Source: Verrucomicrobiota bacterium (GTDB taxonomy: Bacteria; Verrucomicrobiota; Verrucomicrobiia; Chthoniobacterales; UBA10450). From it: a stretch of 45,969 nucleotides of DNA. Positions 1 through 7,574 of this stretch are shown one piece after another. How positions within the stretch are numbered: position 1 is the first letter of the stretch; every line of letters starts with the position of its first letter. The position numbers were made by a program, and so were the translations under genes. The notes beneath the pieces were generated by a model, which searched no databases, had not been told where the DNA came from, and worked only from the letters and a program-made list of their open reading frames with translations. Location: positions 1-45,969 of the forward strand of contig QHRF01000011.1 of NCBI GenBank assembly GCA_003220055.1, read 5' to 3'.

Positions 1-1239
1 CTCTGTCAGCTCGCGTCTTGCGGTAATTCCAGCCAATTCGTCCTCGAGCTTATCAATGCGCGCTTCGTACTTGGAAAGCGAAGCACGCGCCGTTTCGCGA
101 TCAACCTGGCGGGCTTCCCGTTTGGCGCGCAGCGTGTCGAGCGACTCGGTTACGTTGGCCAGCTCGTCTTGTTTCGATTGCAGGAACCGCTGCGTTTTTT
201 CAATCAACGCGTCGCTTTCACGAATCTGGGCCGCGTGCTGTTTGCGTTTGCTTTCGGCGGTAGCAATATCGCCGCGGGCGCGCTCGATCAGGTCGGACAA
301 TTCATCTTTGCGCTGGCGATTGAACTCGATCCGGCTTCGGTGCGCGGCAATCTCACTTTGCAATCGCTGCGCTTCCGCCCGGATATCGGCGACCTCGATG
401 TCGCTCTTATCCAGAGCGCGCCGTTCTTCGGCCAGTTCGGTCTCGCCACGATCGATCTTGCTCCGCGTGGTCTGTTCCGACGTTGCAATCTTTTCGATAT
501 CTCCCCGGCAATGCGCGAAATCCGCCTCCAACGCGGTCAGTTGTTTTTTCGAGTAATGCGTTTCGAGCACGCGCAAGTCGGCGTGCAAAGCCTGATAACG
601 TCGGGCTTTCCCGGCCTGACGCTGCAACGAGCCGATCTGCCGCTTCACTTCTTTGATCACATCGCCGATGCGGAGCAGGTTCGCTTCGGTCGCTTCCAGT
701 TTGCGCAACGCCTCGCGCTTTTGCGTTTTATATTTGGTGATGCCGGCCGCTTCTTCGAAAATCGCGCGACGATCTTCCGGCCGCGAGCTCAAGATCATGT
801 CGATCTTGCCTTGCTCCATCATCGAGTAGGCCGTGCGGCCGACGCCGGTATCGGCGAAAAGATTTTGGATGTCGCGCAAGCGGCACGGCGTCTTGTTTAG
901 CAGATATTCTGAATTGCCATCGCGATAAACGCGGCGGGTCACGCGGACATCGTGCCAATCGACATTCAATTCCGACGCGCAATCGGTGAAAGTGAGTGAG
1001 ACTTCGGCGAAGCTGAGCGGCTTGCGGTTGTCGGTCCCATCGAAAATGACGTCGGCCATTTCGCCGCCGCGGAGCGATTTGGCGGACTGTTCTCCGAGGA
1101 CCCAGCGAATCGCGTCGAGCAAGTTTGATTTTCCGCAACCGTTCGGACCGACAATTGCGGTAACGCCTTCATGAAAATTGAAAAGCGTCTTGTCGGCGAA
1201 GGATTTGAAGCCGAAGAGCTCGAGCGATTGTAAGTGCAT
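1..1239 (-). CDS. smc: Chromosome segregation ATPase SMC, N-terminal part (runs off left edge)
   Basis: First 413 codons of a Structural Maintenance of Chromosomes protein, the ATPase that organises and condenses the chromosome with ScpA/ScpB. It starts at ATG 1237-1239 with MHLQSLELFGFKSFAD, the standard SMC opening. The Walker A motif GPNGCGKSN lies near residues 32-40 and is followed by RWVLGEQSAKSLRGG and, near residue 125, DTGVGRTAYSMMEQG. From about residue 165 it becomes long coiled coil rich in E, K, R and Q. The hinge, second coiled coil and C-terminal ATPase half lie beyond base 1. No clear Shine-Dalgarno sequence precedes the start. It is divergent from the permease gene. The family assignment is secure; only the 5' part is visible. 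Confidence 0.96.
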   Translation of the reverse strand, partial: MHLQSLELFGFKSFADKTLFNFHEGVTAIVGPNGCGKSNLLDAIRWVLGEQSAKSLRGGEMADVIFDGTDNRKPLSFAEVSLTFTDCASELNVDWHDVRVTRRVYRDGNSEYLLNKTPCRLRDIQNLFADTGVGRTAYSMMEQGKIDMILSSRPEDRRAIFEEAAGITKYKTQKREALRKLEATEANLLRIGDVIKEVKRQIGSLQRQAGKARRYQALHADLRVLETHYSKKQLTALEADFAHCRGDIEKIATSEQTTRSKIDRGETELAEERRALDKSDIEVADIRAEAQRLQSEIAAHRSRIEFNRQRKDELSDLIERARGDIATAESKRKQHAAQIRESDALIEKTQRFLQSKQDELANVTESLDTLRAKREARQVDRETARASLSKYEARIDKLEDELAGITARRELTE

Positions 1240-1381
1240 GCGGCCGGGGCCAAAAATCAGTCTAAGGGGCAATATAGTAGCCTTGGTGCGGTTACAAGCA
1301 AAATCACACCATTGGTGGGCCCCCCCGGAGGCTCAACCGCAACATTTTGTGCCCACCTGCTTCCGATCCCTCTTGCTTCCA

Positions 1382-2740
1382 ATGCTGGAATCGCGCACCA
1401 TCCCGCGCATGGCCGCCGAGGAGCCGATCTCGATCCAGCAAGCGGAACGCGTCGATCACCAACTCATTCGGGCGATCGGTGTTCCAGGACTGACCGCGAA
1501 CATCGTTAATTCGACAATCGGCGCGGGGATTTTTGTCCTGCCCGCGTTGGTAGCGAAGGGTTTGGGATCCGCAGCGCCGGTTGCGTTTATTTGTTGCGCG
1601 GTCGCGATGGTTTTGTTCGTGACTTGTTTCGCAATTGCGGGCAGTCGCGTCTCGCTGACAGGCGGACTTTACGCCTACGTCGAGGTCGCGTTTGGCCGTT
1701 ATGTCGGTTTTCTCGCCGGCGTCCTTTATGGCATCACCGCGCTCGGTGCGGTCGCGGGCGTCGTTAATGTTCTCGTGAATTCAATCGCGGTCATCGCGCC
1801 ATTCCTCGGTCTTGGGGTAATGCGGGTAATCGTCATGATCGCTGTCTACGGTTTACTCGTCGGGATCAACGTGCGCGGCGTTCGTGGAGGCGCGGGCGCG
1901 GTGACGGTGGTAACACTGGCGAAACTTCTGCCGCTGCTCCTGTTTATTTGCGCGGGAATCTTTTTCATTCATCCGGCGAATCTTACGTGGAGCGCATGGC
2001 CAAGCAGCAAAGCTGTAGGCGACAACGTCATTCTATTAATTTTTGCTTTCGTCGGGATTGAGGTCGCGTTGATTCCGAGCGGGGAAGTAAAAAACCCGGC
2101 GCGCACTGTTCCACGTTCCGCTTACCTCGCGCTCGTCGTCACCACGATTATTTACATTACGATCCAGCTCGTGGCGCAGGGAACGCTCGGCAGCGATCTT
2201 GCAAATTACAAAGACGCGCCGCTCGCCGAAGCGGCCGCGAAGTTTCTCGGCAATATCGGCCGCACGATTCTCATCGCCGGCGCTACCATCTCCGCGTTTG
2301 GTTTTGTCACCAGCGATATCCTCAGTTCACCGCGCATGATCTTCGCCTTCGGCCGCGACGGTGCGTTGCCGACGTTTTTCGCGCACGTGCATCCGCGTTA
2401 TCGATCGCCCGACGTCGCAATCATTACTTACGCCGTGCTCGCCTTTAGCTTGTCTGTTACGGGCACATTTGAACAACTGGCCGTGCTTTCCAACGTCGCG
2501 GTCCTGTTGATGTATCTGCTTTGCTGCGCCGGCTGCTGGTTTTTGGTGCAACGGGACGTCCGCACCGAGGGTCAACCGTTTAATTTTCCTGGCATGAAAA
2601 TCGTGCCCGCGCTCGCGATTATCGCGATTATCTGGATTCTCTCGCACGCAACCGTGCGTGAGTTCGCCGTGAACGGAATCCTGCTGACGCTCGCGTCAGT
2701 TGTCTATCTGATCCGCGGGCAGTTTCGGCGGAAGTCGTAG
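1382..2740 (+). CDS. APC-superfamily amino acid permease
   Basis: Probable inner-membrane amino acid transporter of the amino acid-polyamine-organocation superfamily, about 450 residues with roughly twelve hydrophobic segments. The first membrane helix contains the family hallmark STIGAGIFVLPALVA (unwound substrate-binding GAG region), and helix 6 contains FAFVGIEVALIPSGEVKNPART, matching the E-x-K-N-P-x-R signature. Substrate is not deducible. The start is uncertain: ATG 1382 is used here; ATG 1409 and GTG 1349 are in-frame alternatives. None has a well-spaced Shine-Dalgarno sequence, though GGAGG lies at 1327-1331. An open frame extends up to 1178 but would overlap smc. It is followed 32 bp later by the M20 peptidase on the same strand, so peptide cleavage and amino acid transport may be linked (inference). 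Confidence 0.9.
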   Translation: MLESRTIPRMAAEEPISIQQAERVDHQLIRAIGVPGLTANIVNSTIGAGIFVLPALVAKGLGSAAPVAFICCAVAMVLFVTCFAIAGSRVSLTGGLYAYVEVAFGRYVGFLAGVLYGITALGAVAGVVNVLVNSIAVIAPFLGLGVMRVIVMIAVYGLLVGINVRGVRGGAGAVTVVTLAKLLPLLLFICAGIFFIHPANLTWSAWPSSKAVGDNVILLIFAFVGIEVALIPSGEVKNPARTVPRSAYLALVVTTIIYITIQLVAQGTLGSDLANYKDAPLAEAAAKFLGNIGRTILIAGATISAFGFVTSDILSSPRMIFAFGRDGALPTFFAHVHPRYRSPDVAIITYAVLAFSLSVTGTFEQLAVLSNVAVLLMYLLCCAGCWFLVQRDVRTEGQPFNFPGMKIVPALAIIAIIWILSHATVREFAVNGILLTLASVVYLIRGQFRRKS

Positions 2741-2772
2741 GCAAAAAGCGAAAAACTGATTAAGTTTTAATC

Positions 2773-4107
2773 ATGCGCGACAATTATCTTGAGGAATATT
2801 ATTCCTTCCTGCGATTTCCAAGCGTTTCGACCGACGCAAAATTTGCCGACAAAGTCCGCGAGTGCGCAGCTTGGGTCTCGCAAAAGCTGGAAAAGATCGG
2901 ATTGGAATCGAAAGTCGTTCCGACGCCAGGTCATCCAATCGTTTGGGCTCGCAACAAGCATCGCAACGGCAGGCCGACGGTTTTGATCTACGGCCATTAC
3001 GACGTTCAGCCGCCGGACCCGCTCGAATTGTGGGACTCGCCGCCGTTCGAACCGGTCTTGAAAAACGGTTACGTTTTTGCGCGCGGCGCAACCGACAACA
3101 AAGGCCAGATCTTTTCACATATTCTCGGTTTGCAGGAAACAATCGAAAAAAATCGTGATCTGCCGGTGAATGTCGATCTTGTCATTGAAGGCGAAGAAGA
3201 AGTTGGCAGTCAAAACCTGGGAAAATTTCTGACCGACAATCGCGACGCGTTGAAATGCGACGTCGTTTTGGTTTCCGACACGGGAATGATCGCGCGGAAG
3301 ACGCCGACCTTGAGTTACGGGCTTCGCGGGGTTGCTGCGCTTGAAGTCAAAGTCACTGGCCCGAAAATCGATTTGCACTCGGGGATTTTCGGCGGCGCGG
3401 TTACGAATCCAGCTACTGCGCTGGCCAGATTACTCGCTACTCTTCACGATCAAAATGGCCACATTGCCGTCCCAGGTTTTTACGACGACGTCGTGCCGCT
3501 CCAGGATTGGGAACGCGAGAGTTGGAGAAAATTGCCGATCGATCCGGATTCCGAGATGCTCGAGGAAACAGGCGCCCCTTCACTTTTTGGCGAAGCTGGT
3601 TTCAGCACTCTCGAAAGGATTTGGGCGCGTCCGACCGCCGAGATCAACGGAATGGGGAGCGGTTATCAAGGACCAGGAACAAAAACAGTCCTGCCGAGTC
3701 ACGCCATGGCGAAGCTGACGTTTCGTTTGGTCCCGAACCAAAACGGCGACGCGATTATCGATCTTGTTAAAAAACATTTCCAAAAAAATATGCCGACAGG
3801 AGTGACGTTGGAGATGACGAGCGGCCACTCCGGCCCGTGGTATTTGACCGATCCGCACAACAAATTCGGCCAAGCGGCGCAGCGCGCATTGAAGAAAGCT
3901 TTCAACAAGGACGCGGCTCTGATTCGCGAAGGCGGCAGCATTCCGATTGTCTCCGATTTTCGGAAGATCCTCGGTGTGGAGACGTTATTAATCGGTCTGG
4001 CGCTGCAAGATTGCCGGGCCCATTCGCCGAATGAAAATTTCCCGCTGGAAAATCTCGAGGCTGGCATTCGAATGAATCAAGCTGTGCTTGAGGAATTGGC
4101 CGGCTGA
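2773..4107 (+). CDS. M20-family metallopeptidase (dipeptidase / CPG2-ArgE-DapE type)
   Basis: Zinc-dependent amidohydrolase of peptidase family M20, 444 residues, of the kind annotated as dipeptidase or acetylornithine deacetylase-like. Visible active-site motifs are YGHYDVQP (metal His75 and Asp77), GATDNKG (bridging Asp108), EGEEEVGS (catalytic Glu141 and metal Glu142), SDTG (metal Asp) and the C-terminal RAHSPNE (last metal His). The central dimerisation domain follows PKIDLHSG. Length is typical for the family. No signal peptide is evident, so it is probably cytoplasmic, hydrolysing small peptides or N-acyl amino acids. The exact substrate cannot be read from sequence. It starts at ATG 2773 without an obvious SD and lies downstream of an amino acid permease. 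Confidence 0.93.
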   Translation: MRDNYLEEYYSFLRFPSVSTDAKFADKVRECAAWVSQKLEKIGLESKVVPTPGHPIVWARNKHRNGRPTVLIYGHYDVQPPDPLELWDSPPFEPVLKNGYVFARGATDNKGQIFSHILGLQETIEKNRDLPVNVDLVIEGEEEVGSQNLGKFLTDNRDALKCDVVLVSDTGMIARKTPTLSYGLRGVAALEVKVTGPKIDLHSGIFGGAVTNPATALARLLATLHDQNGHIAVPGFYDDVVPLQDWERESWRKLPIDPDSEMLEETGAPSLFGEAGFSTLERIWARPTAEINGMGSGYQGPGTKTVLPSHAMAKLTFRLVPNQNGDAIIDLVKKHFQKNMPTGVTLEMTSGHSGPWYLTDPHNKFGQAAQRALKKAFNKDAALIREGGSIPIVSDFRKILGVETLLIGLALQDCRAHSPNENFPLENLEAGIRMNQAVLEELAG

Positions 4108-4120
4108 ACCACTCGTTGGC

Positions 4121-4821
4121 GTGAAAGGAAAACTGAGTCTCGTGTTCGTGACGACGATGACGATTGCGATCAGCACTGGCGTAGTGCGCGGGACGGAGGA
4201 GCAGGACGAATCGTTCGGTCAGAAACTAAAAAGACTTTTCGTTCGACCGACGCCAACGCGGCCATTTCTCTCGCCGAGATATCGGGTTCTGAAAGTTACT
4301 CGCCAGACGTTAGAAAGATTATCGATCTCGGTCTCAATCTGACGGCCAAAAATCTTGCCTACAAAATCAACTCGGCTGATCTGGGGCGCCGTGGACTGGA
4401 CTCCTCAGGCTTTGTTTATTATCTGCTCTCGCAGTGCGGAATTAAAGGCGTGCCGCGCGATGCGCGCCAACAATACATTTGGGTGCGCAAAGCTGGAACC
4501 TTCGAAGCCGTGCTCGCGCAACGCGACGACAGTTTCGAGCTTGATGCGCTCAAGCCGTGCGACCTGCTTTTTTGGGCGACGCCATACAGTGTCAGTCGTG
4601 AGCCTGACGTGATTCAAACCATGATCTATATCCGTCGCGACAAAGCAACGAACCAGCGGCTCATGGTCGGCGCGAGTGAAGGCCGCACTTACAAAGGCCA
4701 AATGCGGAAACGTGTCACTGTCTTCGATTTCAAAATTGGGCGGACGGCATCAAAAGCGAGCAACGAGCCGGCTTCGTTATTCGTCGGTTATGGACGCATT
4801 CCCGGTTTAGGCGCGCATTAA
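4121..4821 (+). pseudogene. Decayed NlpC/P60-like cell-wall peptidase (frameshift, active site lost)
   Basis: A signal-peptide-like start (GTG 4121, VKGKLSLVFVTTMTIAIS) is in one frame, while the NlpC/P60-like body is in the -1 frame from roughly 4265 to the stop at 4819-4821. The two frames overlap between 4121 and 4342, so a lost base somewhere there, perhaps near the A5 run at 4228-4232, would join them. The body has recognisable family features: an RKIIDLGLNLTAKNLAY helix, GLD-S-SGFVYYLL, LKPCDLLFW, MIYIRRD and VGASEGRTY. The catalytic Cys of the usual DCSG is Ser (codon 4402-4404), and the expected His in the VTHVMIY-like strand is Gln (4615-4617). Two lost catalytic residues plus the frameshift argue for a pseudogene. 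A catalytically dead protein with a sequencing error in its 5' part is the alternative. Confidence 0.7.
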
Positions 4822-4822
4822 T

Positions 4823-5023
4823 TTAGCGCGAATCGTCCGGGTCGGGCTGTTCTTCCTCAGCGTGAATCGACGGCGAGTTTGTCGGCGTGGATGTCGAACT
4901 TGCGGGCAGTGGCTGCGATCTGTTCTCCCAAAAATGTTTTGCCAGTGTCGCTGCCACCAGCGCCGTCACGATCACAATGACGAGACGCTGCTCGCGCTTC
5001 GTTAGGTCGAAGATATTTTTCAT
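4823..5023 (-). CDS. Small single-pass membrane protein, unknown function
   Basis: A 66-residue protein: a short basic N-terminus (MKNIFDLTKREQR), one hydrophobic helix (LVIVIVTALVAATLA, about residues 14-28), then a Ser/Thr/Pro-rich and acidic tail ending in EEEQPDPDDSR. This predicts one membrane anchor with the tail outside. It lies 16 bp downstream of queC on the same strand and is probably cotranscribed. A purine-rich GAAGGCGG just upstream of the ATG could act as a weak ribosome binding site. I do not recognise a family. Regular composition and operon position make it a plausible real gene. It converges with the decayed NlpC gene, with one base between the stop codons. Confidence 0.6.
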   Translation of the reverse strand: MKNIFDLTKREQRLVIVIVTALVAATLAKHFWENRSQPLPASSTSTPTNSPSIHAEEEQPDPDDSR

Positions 5024-5039
5024 CCGCCTTCGCCAAGAG

Positions 5040-5735
5040 CTACGGCGCGACAGGTCGCGCGTACTTGATCGGATCGGTAACGCCGGCCTCGCGAAAACCT
5101 TTCAACCGCAACTGACAGGAATCGCATTCTCCACAGGCGCGACCGTCCGGCGTTGGGTCGTAACAGCTGTGCGTTAGCGAAAGATCGACATTCAGCTGAA
5201 CGGCTTTGCCAATGATTTCCGCTTTGGAAAGTTTAATCAGCGGGGCGTGAATTTGAATGCGACCGCCTTCCGCGCCCGCTTTAGTGCCGACGTTGGCCAG
5301 CGTTTCAAAAAGCGCGATGAACTCCGGTCGACAATCCGGATAACCGCTGTAATCGATCGCATTCGCGCCGATGAAAATGTGTCCGGCCGGAATCGTTTCC
5401 GCCCACGCCAGCGCGTGCGCGAGAAAAATTGTGTTTCGCGCCGGAACGTAAGTGGGCGGAATGCCGCGTCCGATTTCTTCTTTCGACCGCGATTTCGGAA
5501 CATCGACATCGTTGATCAGCGCGGAGCCGGCGAAGATCTGATTGTCGATCTTAATAATGCGATGTTCTTTCGCGGCTAACGAGTTCGCGATCTTCCGGGC
5601 CGCATCCAGCTCTTGTCGATGCCGCTGGCCGTAATCGAAAGAAAGCGCGTAAGTTTCGTAGCCCCGCAAGCGCGCAATAGCCAGCGTCGTGGCCGAGTCA
5701 AGGCCGCCGCTGAGAAGAACGACCGCGTGTTTCAT
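5040..5735 (-). CDS. queC: 7-cyano-7-deazaguanine synthase QueC
   Basis: Converts 7-carboxy-7-deazaguanine to preQ0 using ATP and ammonia, in the queuosine pathway. It is 231 residues, normal length. The PP-loop ATP-binding motif SGGLDS is at residues 9-14, followed by SFDYGQRHRQEL. The four zinc-binding cysteines are Cys191, Cys201, Cys204 and Cys207 (CYDP...CGECDSC). GANAIDYSGYPDCRPEF is the conserved substrate-binding stretch. It lies downstream of queF on the same strand, separated by a hairpin-forming spacer, and upstream of a small membrane protein. With queF here and tgt at 19-20 kb, the window covers the middle and end of queuosine synthesis; queD and queE are not in the window. Confidence 0.97.
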   Translation of the reverse strand: MKHAVVLLSGGLDSATTLAIARLRGYETYALSFDYGQRHRQELDAARKIANSLAAKEHRIIKIDNQIFAGSALINDVDVPKSRSKEEIGRGIPPTYVPARNTIFLAHALAWAETIPAGHIFIGANAIDYSGYPDCRPEFIALFETLANVGTKAGAEGGRIQIHAPLIKLSKAEIIGKAVQLNVDLSLTHSCYDPTPDGRACGECDSCQLRLKGFREAGVTDPIKYARPVAP

Positions 5736-5775
5736 TTATTGATCGGGGAACTCGGCACTCATTACGTTTTCTTCT

Positions 5776-5802
5776 CCTCTCCCATTCGGAAAAGGGGAGA
5801 GG
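5776..5802. repeat. Inverted repeat between queF and queC
   Basis: CCTCTCCC at 5776-5783 pairs with GGGGAGAGG at 5794-5802 around a short A/T-rich loop. It fills part of the 85-bp queF-queC spacer. It has no T tract in the direction of queC transcription, so it looks more like an intergenic palindromic repeat or processing hairpin than a terminator. Confidence 0.6.
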
Positions 5803-5820
5803 TAGAAAGCAATAACTGTT

Positions 5821-6258
5821 TCATCCGCCATCGCGGCCAATTTTTCTGTCGGGATACTCGGCGCGAACAGTCAGCGCGATTCCACCGCGCGCGGAAAACT
5901 GCGCGGTGACGATTGCTTCGCGCGGCGAACATGCTTTCACGAAATCATCCAGGATGCGGTTAGTCACGGCTTCGTTGAACGCGCGTTCGTTTCGATACGA
6001 AGCGAGATAAAACTTGAGCGATTTGCTCTCGACGCAAAGCCGGTCCGGCACGTAGTAGATGTCGATCCTGGCGAAATCGGGCTGGCCGGTAACGGGACAA
6101 AGGCAGGTGAAATCGTCCGTCTCAAAATGGATGTGGTAATTCCGGCGCGTCGGATTTGGAAATGTTTCCAGTCGCGCTTCCGAGGGCCCGGCCGGCAATT
6201 TCGTTTCGCTCCGGCCGAGCAGCGTCAGAGAAGTGCCTTTGGATTTCGCACGCTTCAT
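5821..6258 (-). CDS. queF: NADPH-dependent 7-cyano-7-deazaguanine reductase QueF
   Basis: Reduces the nitrile of preQ0 to the amine preQ1, a cytoplasmic step of queuosine synthesis. It is 145 residues, the short unimodular QueF type. The catalytic Cys54 lies in TCLCPVTGQPD, where Asp61 is the proton donor. VESKSLKFYLASYRNERAFNE is the conserved substrate-binding block with Glu77. Start chosen at ATG 6256-6258 (MKRAKSKG); a TTG 15 bases upstream is possible but lies in a short tandem repeat. The next gene on this strand is queC. I looked for a preQ1 riboswitch in the leader and saw none. The queF leader is divergent from the DUF6572 gene. Confidence 0.96.
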   Translation of the reverse strand: MKRAKSKGTSLTLLGRSETKLPAGPSEARLETFPNPTRRNYHIHFETDDFTCLCPVTGQPDFARIDIYYVPDRLCVESKSLKFYLASYRNERAFNEAVTNRILDDFVKACSPREAIVTAQFSARGGIALTVRAEYPDRKIGRDGG

Positions 6259-6260
6259 CG

Positions 6261-6300
6261 CTTGAACGTTCAACGTTCAACAGCCAACCTTCAACCTTCA
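6261..6300. repeat. Short tandem repeat, degenerate 7-mer around TCAAC
   Basis: About five heptamer-like units (GTTCAAC, GTTCAAC, AGCCAAC, CTTCAAC, CTTCAAA) fill most of the 48-bp space between the divergent queF and DUF6572 genes. A similar octamer array with a TCAAC core lies at 18649-18680. It may be a slippage-prone intergenic filler; no regulatory role can be claimed. Confidence 0.6.
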
Positions 6301-6306
6301 AATCCT

Positions 6307-6684
6307 ATGGCGGGCTCTCAAAGCGAACATCCACGAAGCGAAGATCGCGTCGGCGTGATCGATTTGATCGCGCACGACCCAAAGACGGATGAGGCCGTGC
6401 TGGTGATGAACGAACCCGGGCCCTGGGACGGTTCAGGGCAACGATTGCTCGAATTACAAGAGCGCTTCAACGCCTACGTTTCTTTTTTGCTCGATGGCGA
6501 ATTTGCGGAGTGGGATCCGAAACTGGCGCAAAAACGCGCTCGGATCGAGGTCCGCTGCGCGCATCTGCCGGATGCGCGCGCTATCGATTTGTTAGGCAAC
6601 ATTCACGACCAACTCGCCCACCAGGAGATCAAAGTGGAAGTGGTCGTGAAGCCCGCAAATGCCAATCCGGCTCGGATCGATTGA
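6307..6684 (+). CDS. DUF6572-type conserved protein
   Basis: A 125-residue soluble protein beginning at ATG 6307 (MAGSQSEHPRSEDRVGVIDLIAHDP). The body matches what I recall of DUF6572: IDLIAHD, AVLVMNEPGPWDGS, LQERFNAYVSFLLDGE, RIEVRCAHLPD and a C-terminal IKVEVVV strand. Members are widespread and of unknown function; the alternation of strands and helices suggests a small alpha/beta fold. The open frame extends upstream to 6127, overlapping queF, but that part lacks the domain. There is no clear SD. It is divergent from queF and convergent with apt. A 12-base palindrome (6695-6706, CGAAAG/CTTTCG) lies in the 38-bp gap before the apt stop. Confidence 0.8.
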   Translation: MAGSQSEHPRSEDRVGVIDLIAHDPKTDEAVLVMNEPGPWDGSGQRLLELQERFNAYVSFLLDGEFAEWDPKLAQKRARIEVRCAHLPDARAIDLLGNIHDQLAHQEIKVEVVVKPANANPARID

Positions 6685-6722
6685 GGTCAACTCGCGAAAG
6701 CTTTCGGAGTCAATCGCCCTAC

Positions 6723-7253
6723 CTAATATTTCAGAAACGAAGTGACCGGCGTCGGCGTAAGTTTTTCTCGGCCGTGCAGGAATTCCAGCTCGATCAGGAA
6801 TATCGCTTCTACCAATTGACCGCCCACTTTTTTGATCAACGTCGCCGCCGAAGCTGAGGTCCCGCCGGTCGCAAGCAGGTCGTCGATCAGAATGATTTGT
6901 TCGCCGCGCGTAATGGCATCGATGTGCAATTCCATTTCCGCTTCGCCATACTCGAGGGAATATTTCGCGCTCTCGGTTTTGTAGGGCAGCCGGCCTTTTT
7001 TTCTCAGCGGCACAAAACCGATGCTGAGCTCGTAGGCCACGGCTGACCCGAAAAGGAATCCACGCGCATCGATTCCTACGATCTTGTCGATCCTTTTTCC
7101 GCGAAAGCGTTCGAGAAAAAGGTCGATCGACGCCCGAAAAAGTGTGCCATCCTTCAAGATCGGCGTGATGTCTTTAAAGACGATTCCCTTTTTTGGGAAA
7201 TCGGGCACGTCGCGGACGCCGGCGCGGAGTTTTTGGATTACGTCGGAATTCAC
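6723..7253 (-). CDS. apt: Adenine phosphoribosyltransferase
   Basis: Salvages adenine by transferring phosphoribose from PRPP to give AMP and pyrophosphate in the cytoplasm. It is 176 residues from the GTG at 7251-7253 (VNSDVIQKLRAGVRDVPDFPKKG); a TTG immediately upstream would add one residue. The hallmark PFPKKGI.FKDITP block (here DFPKKGIVFKDITPIL), GIDARGFLFG and the PRPP-binding loop IILIDDLLATGGTSAS are all present, and the length is standard. It is convergent with the DUF6572 gene. Its upstream side faces the 318-bp structured region described separately. Confidence in function is high; the exact start is less certain because both candidate codons are non-ATG and no SD is evident. Confidence 0.96.
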   Translation of the reverse strand: MNSDVIQKLRAGVRDVPDFPKKGIVFKDITPILKDGTLFRASIDLFLERFRGKRIDKIVGIDARGFLFGSAVAYELSIGFVPLRKKGRLPYKTESAKYSLEYGEAEMELHIDAITRGEQIILIDDLLATGGTSASAATLIKKVGGQLVEAIFLIELEFLHGREKLTPTPVTSFLKY

Positions 7254-7363
7254 CAAGCCGATGCTAGCGGGCGCACGTTTCAGGTCAACGACGACGCGGG
7301 CCGCGCCTGAAAATATTCCGGAAAAAAAACGACTGCCGCAAACTTTCGTTTTAAAATCCCGTA

Positions 7364-7541
7364 TTGGCTGGTGTGAGGAGTGGTTTTCTCACACGCGGAT
7401 AAGTCCGCCGGTGCGGCCGGAGGCACACGCGCGGCGTTCATAACATCGCGCGCTGGGCGATAACGACCCGGCCGTACCGGCTATCCGGACTTGAAATCCT
7501 GAAAAGCATCCGGCTGCGCGCGGAAAGCGAGGCATTGCCAA
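7364..7541 (+). ncRNA. Candidate structured RNA of about 180 nt (class unknown)
   Basis: The gene-free stretch 7254-7574 holds an unusually well-nested fold. TTGGC 7364-7368 can close with GCCAA 7537-7541. A local hairpin is GTGTGAG 7371-7377 with CTCACAC 7388-7394. A long rod follows: GGAT 7397-7400 with ATCC 7496-7499, AAGTCCG 7401-7407 with CGGACTT 7486-7492, an 11-bp stem 7410-7420 with 7468-7478 (one G-U), and a CG-rich apical stem near 7428-7453. TAAAAT at 7352-7357 is a possible -10 box placing the start near 7364; a good -35 is lacking. Size and rod shape recall 6S RNA, but I cannot match conserved bases. A long 5' leader or a minus-strand RNA are alternatives. Confidence 0.35.
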
Positions 7542-7574
7542 AGGTGAGGGGGTATCTAGAATAGAAAGCTCCCG

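Noticed and set aside
169-900. Long plus-strand open frame of 243 codons
   Set aside because: It is antisense to smc, whose minus-strand frame carries clear SMC motifs throughout; the open frame is a by-product of GC-rich codon usage.
4221-4240. Programmed -1 frameshift in the NlpC/P60-like gene
   Set aside because: There is an A5 run but no clean slippery heptamer in the right phase, and the catalytic residues are lost as well, so decay is simpler.
6259-6306. preQ1 riboswitch ahead of queF
   Set aside because: The leader is only 48 bp and consists of TCAAC-type tandem repeats; no preQ1 aptamer pseudoknot pattern is visible.
7254-7574. Cobalamin riboswitch, tmRNA, SRP RNA or RNase P RNA
   Set aside because: The conserved cores of these RNAs (B12 box, tmRNA ends, SRP tetraloop region, P4 helix) could not be found; only a generic structured-RNA call is supportable.
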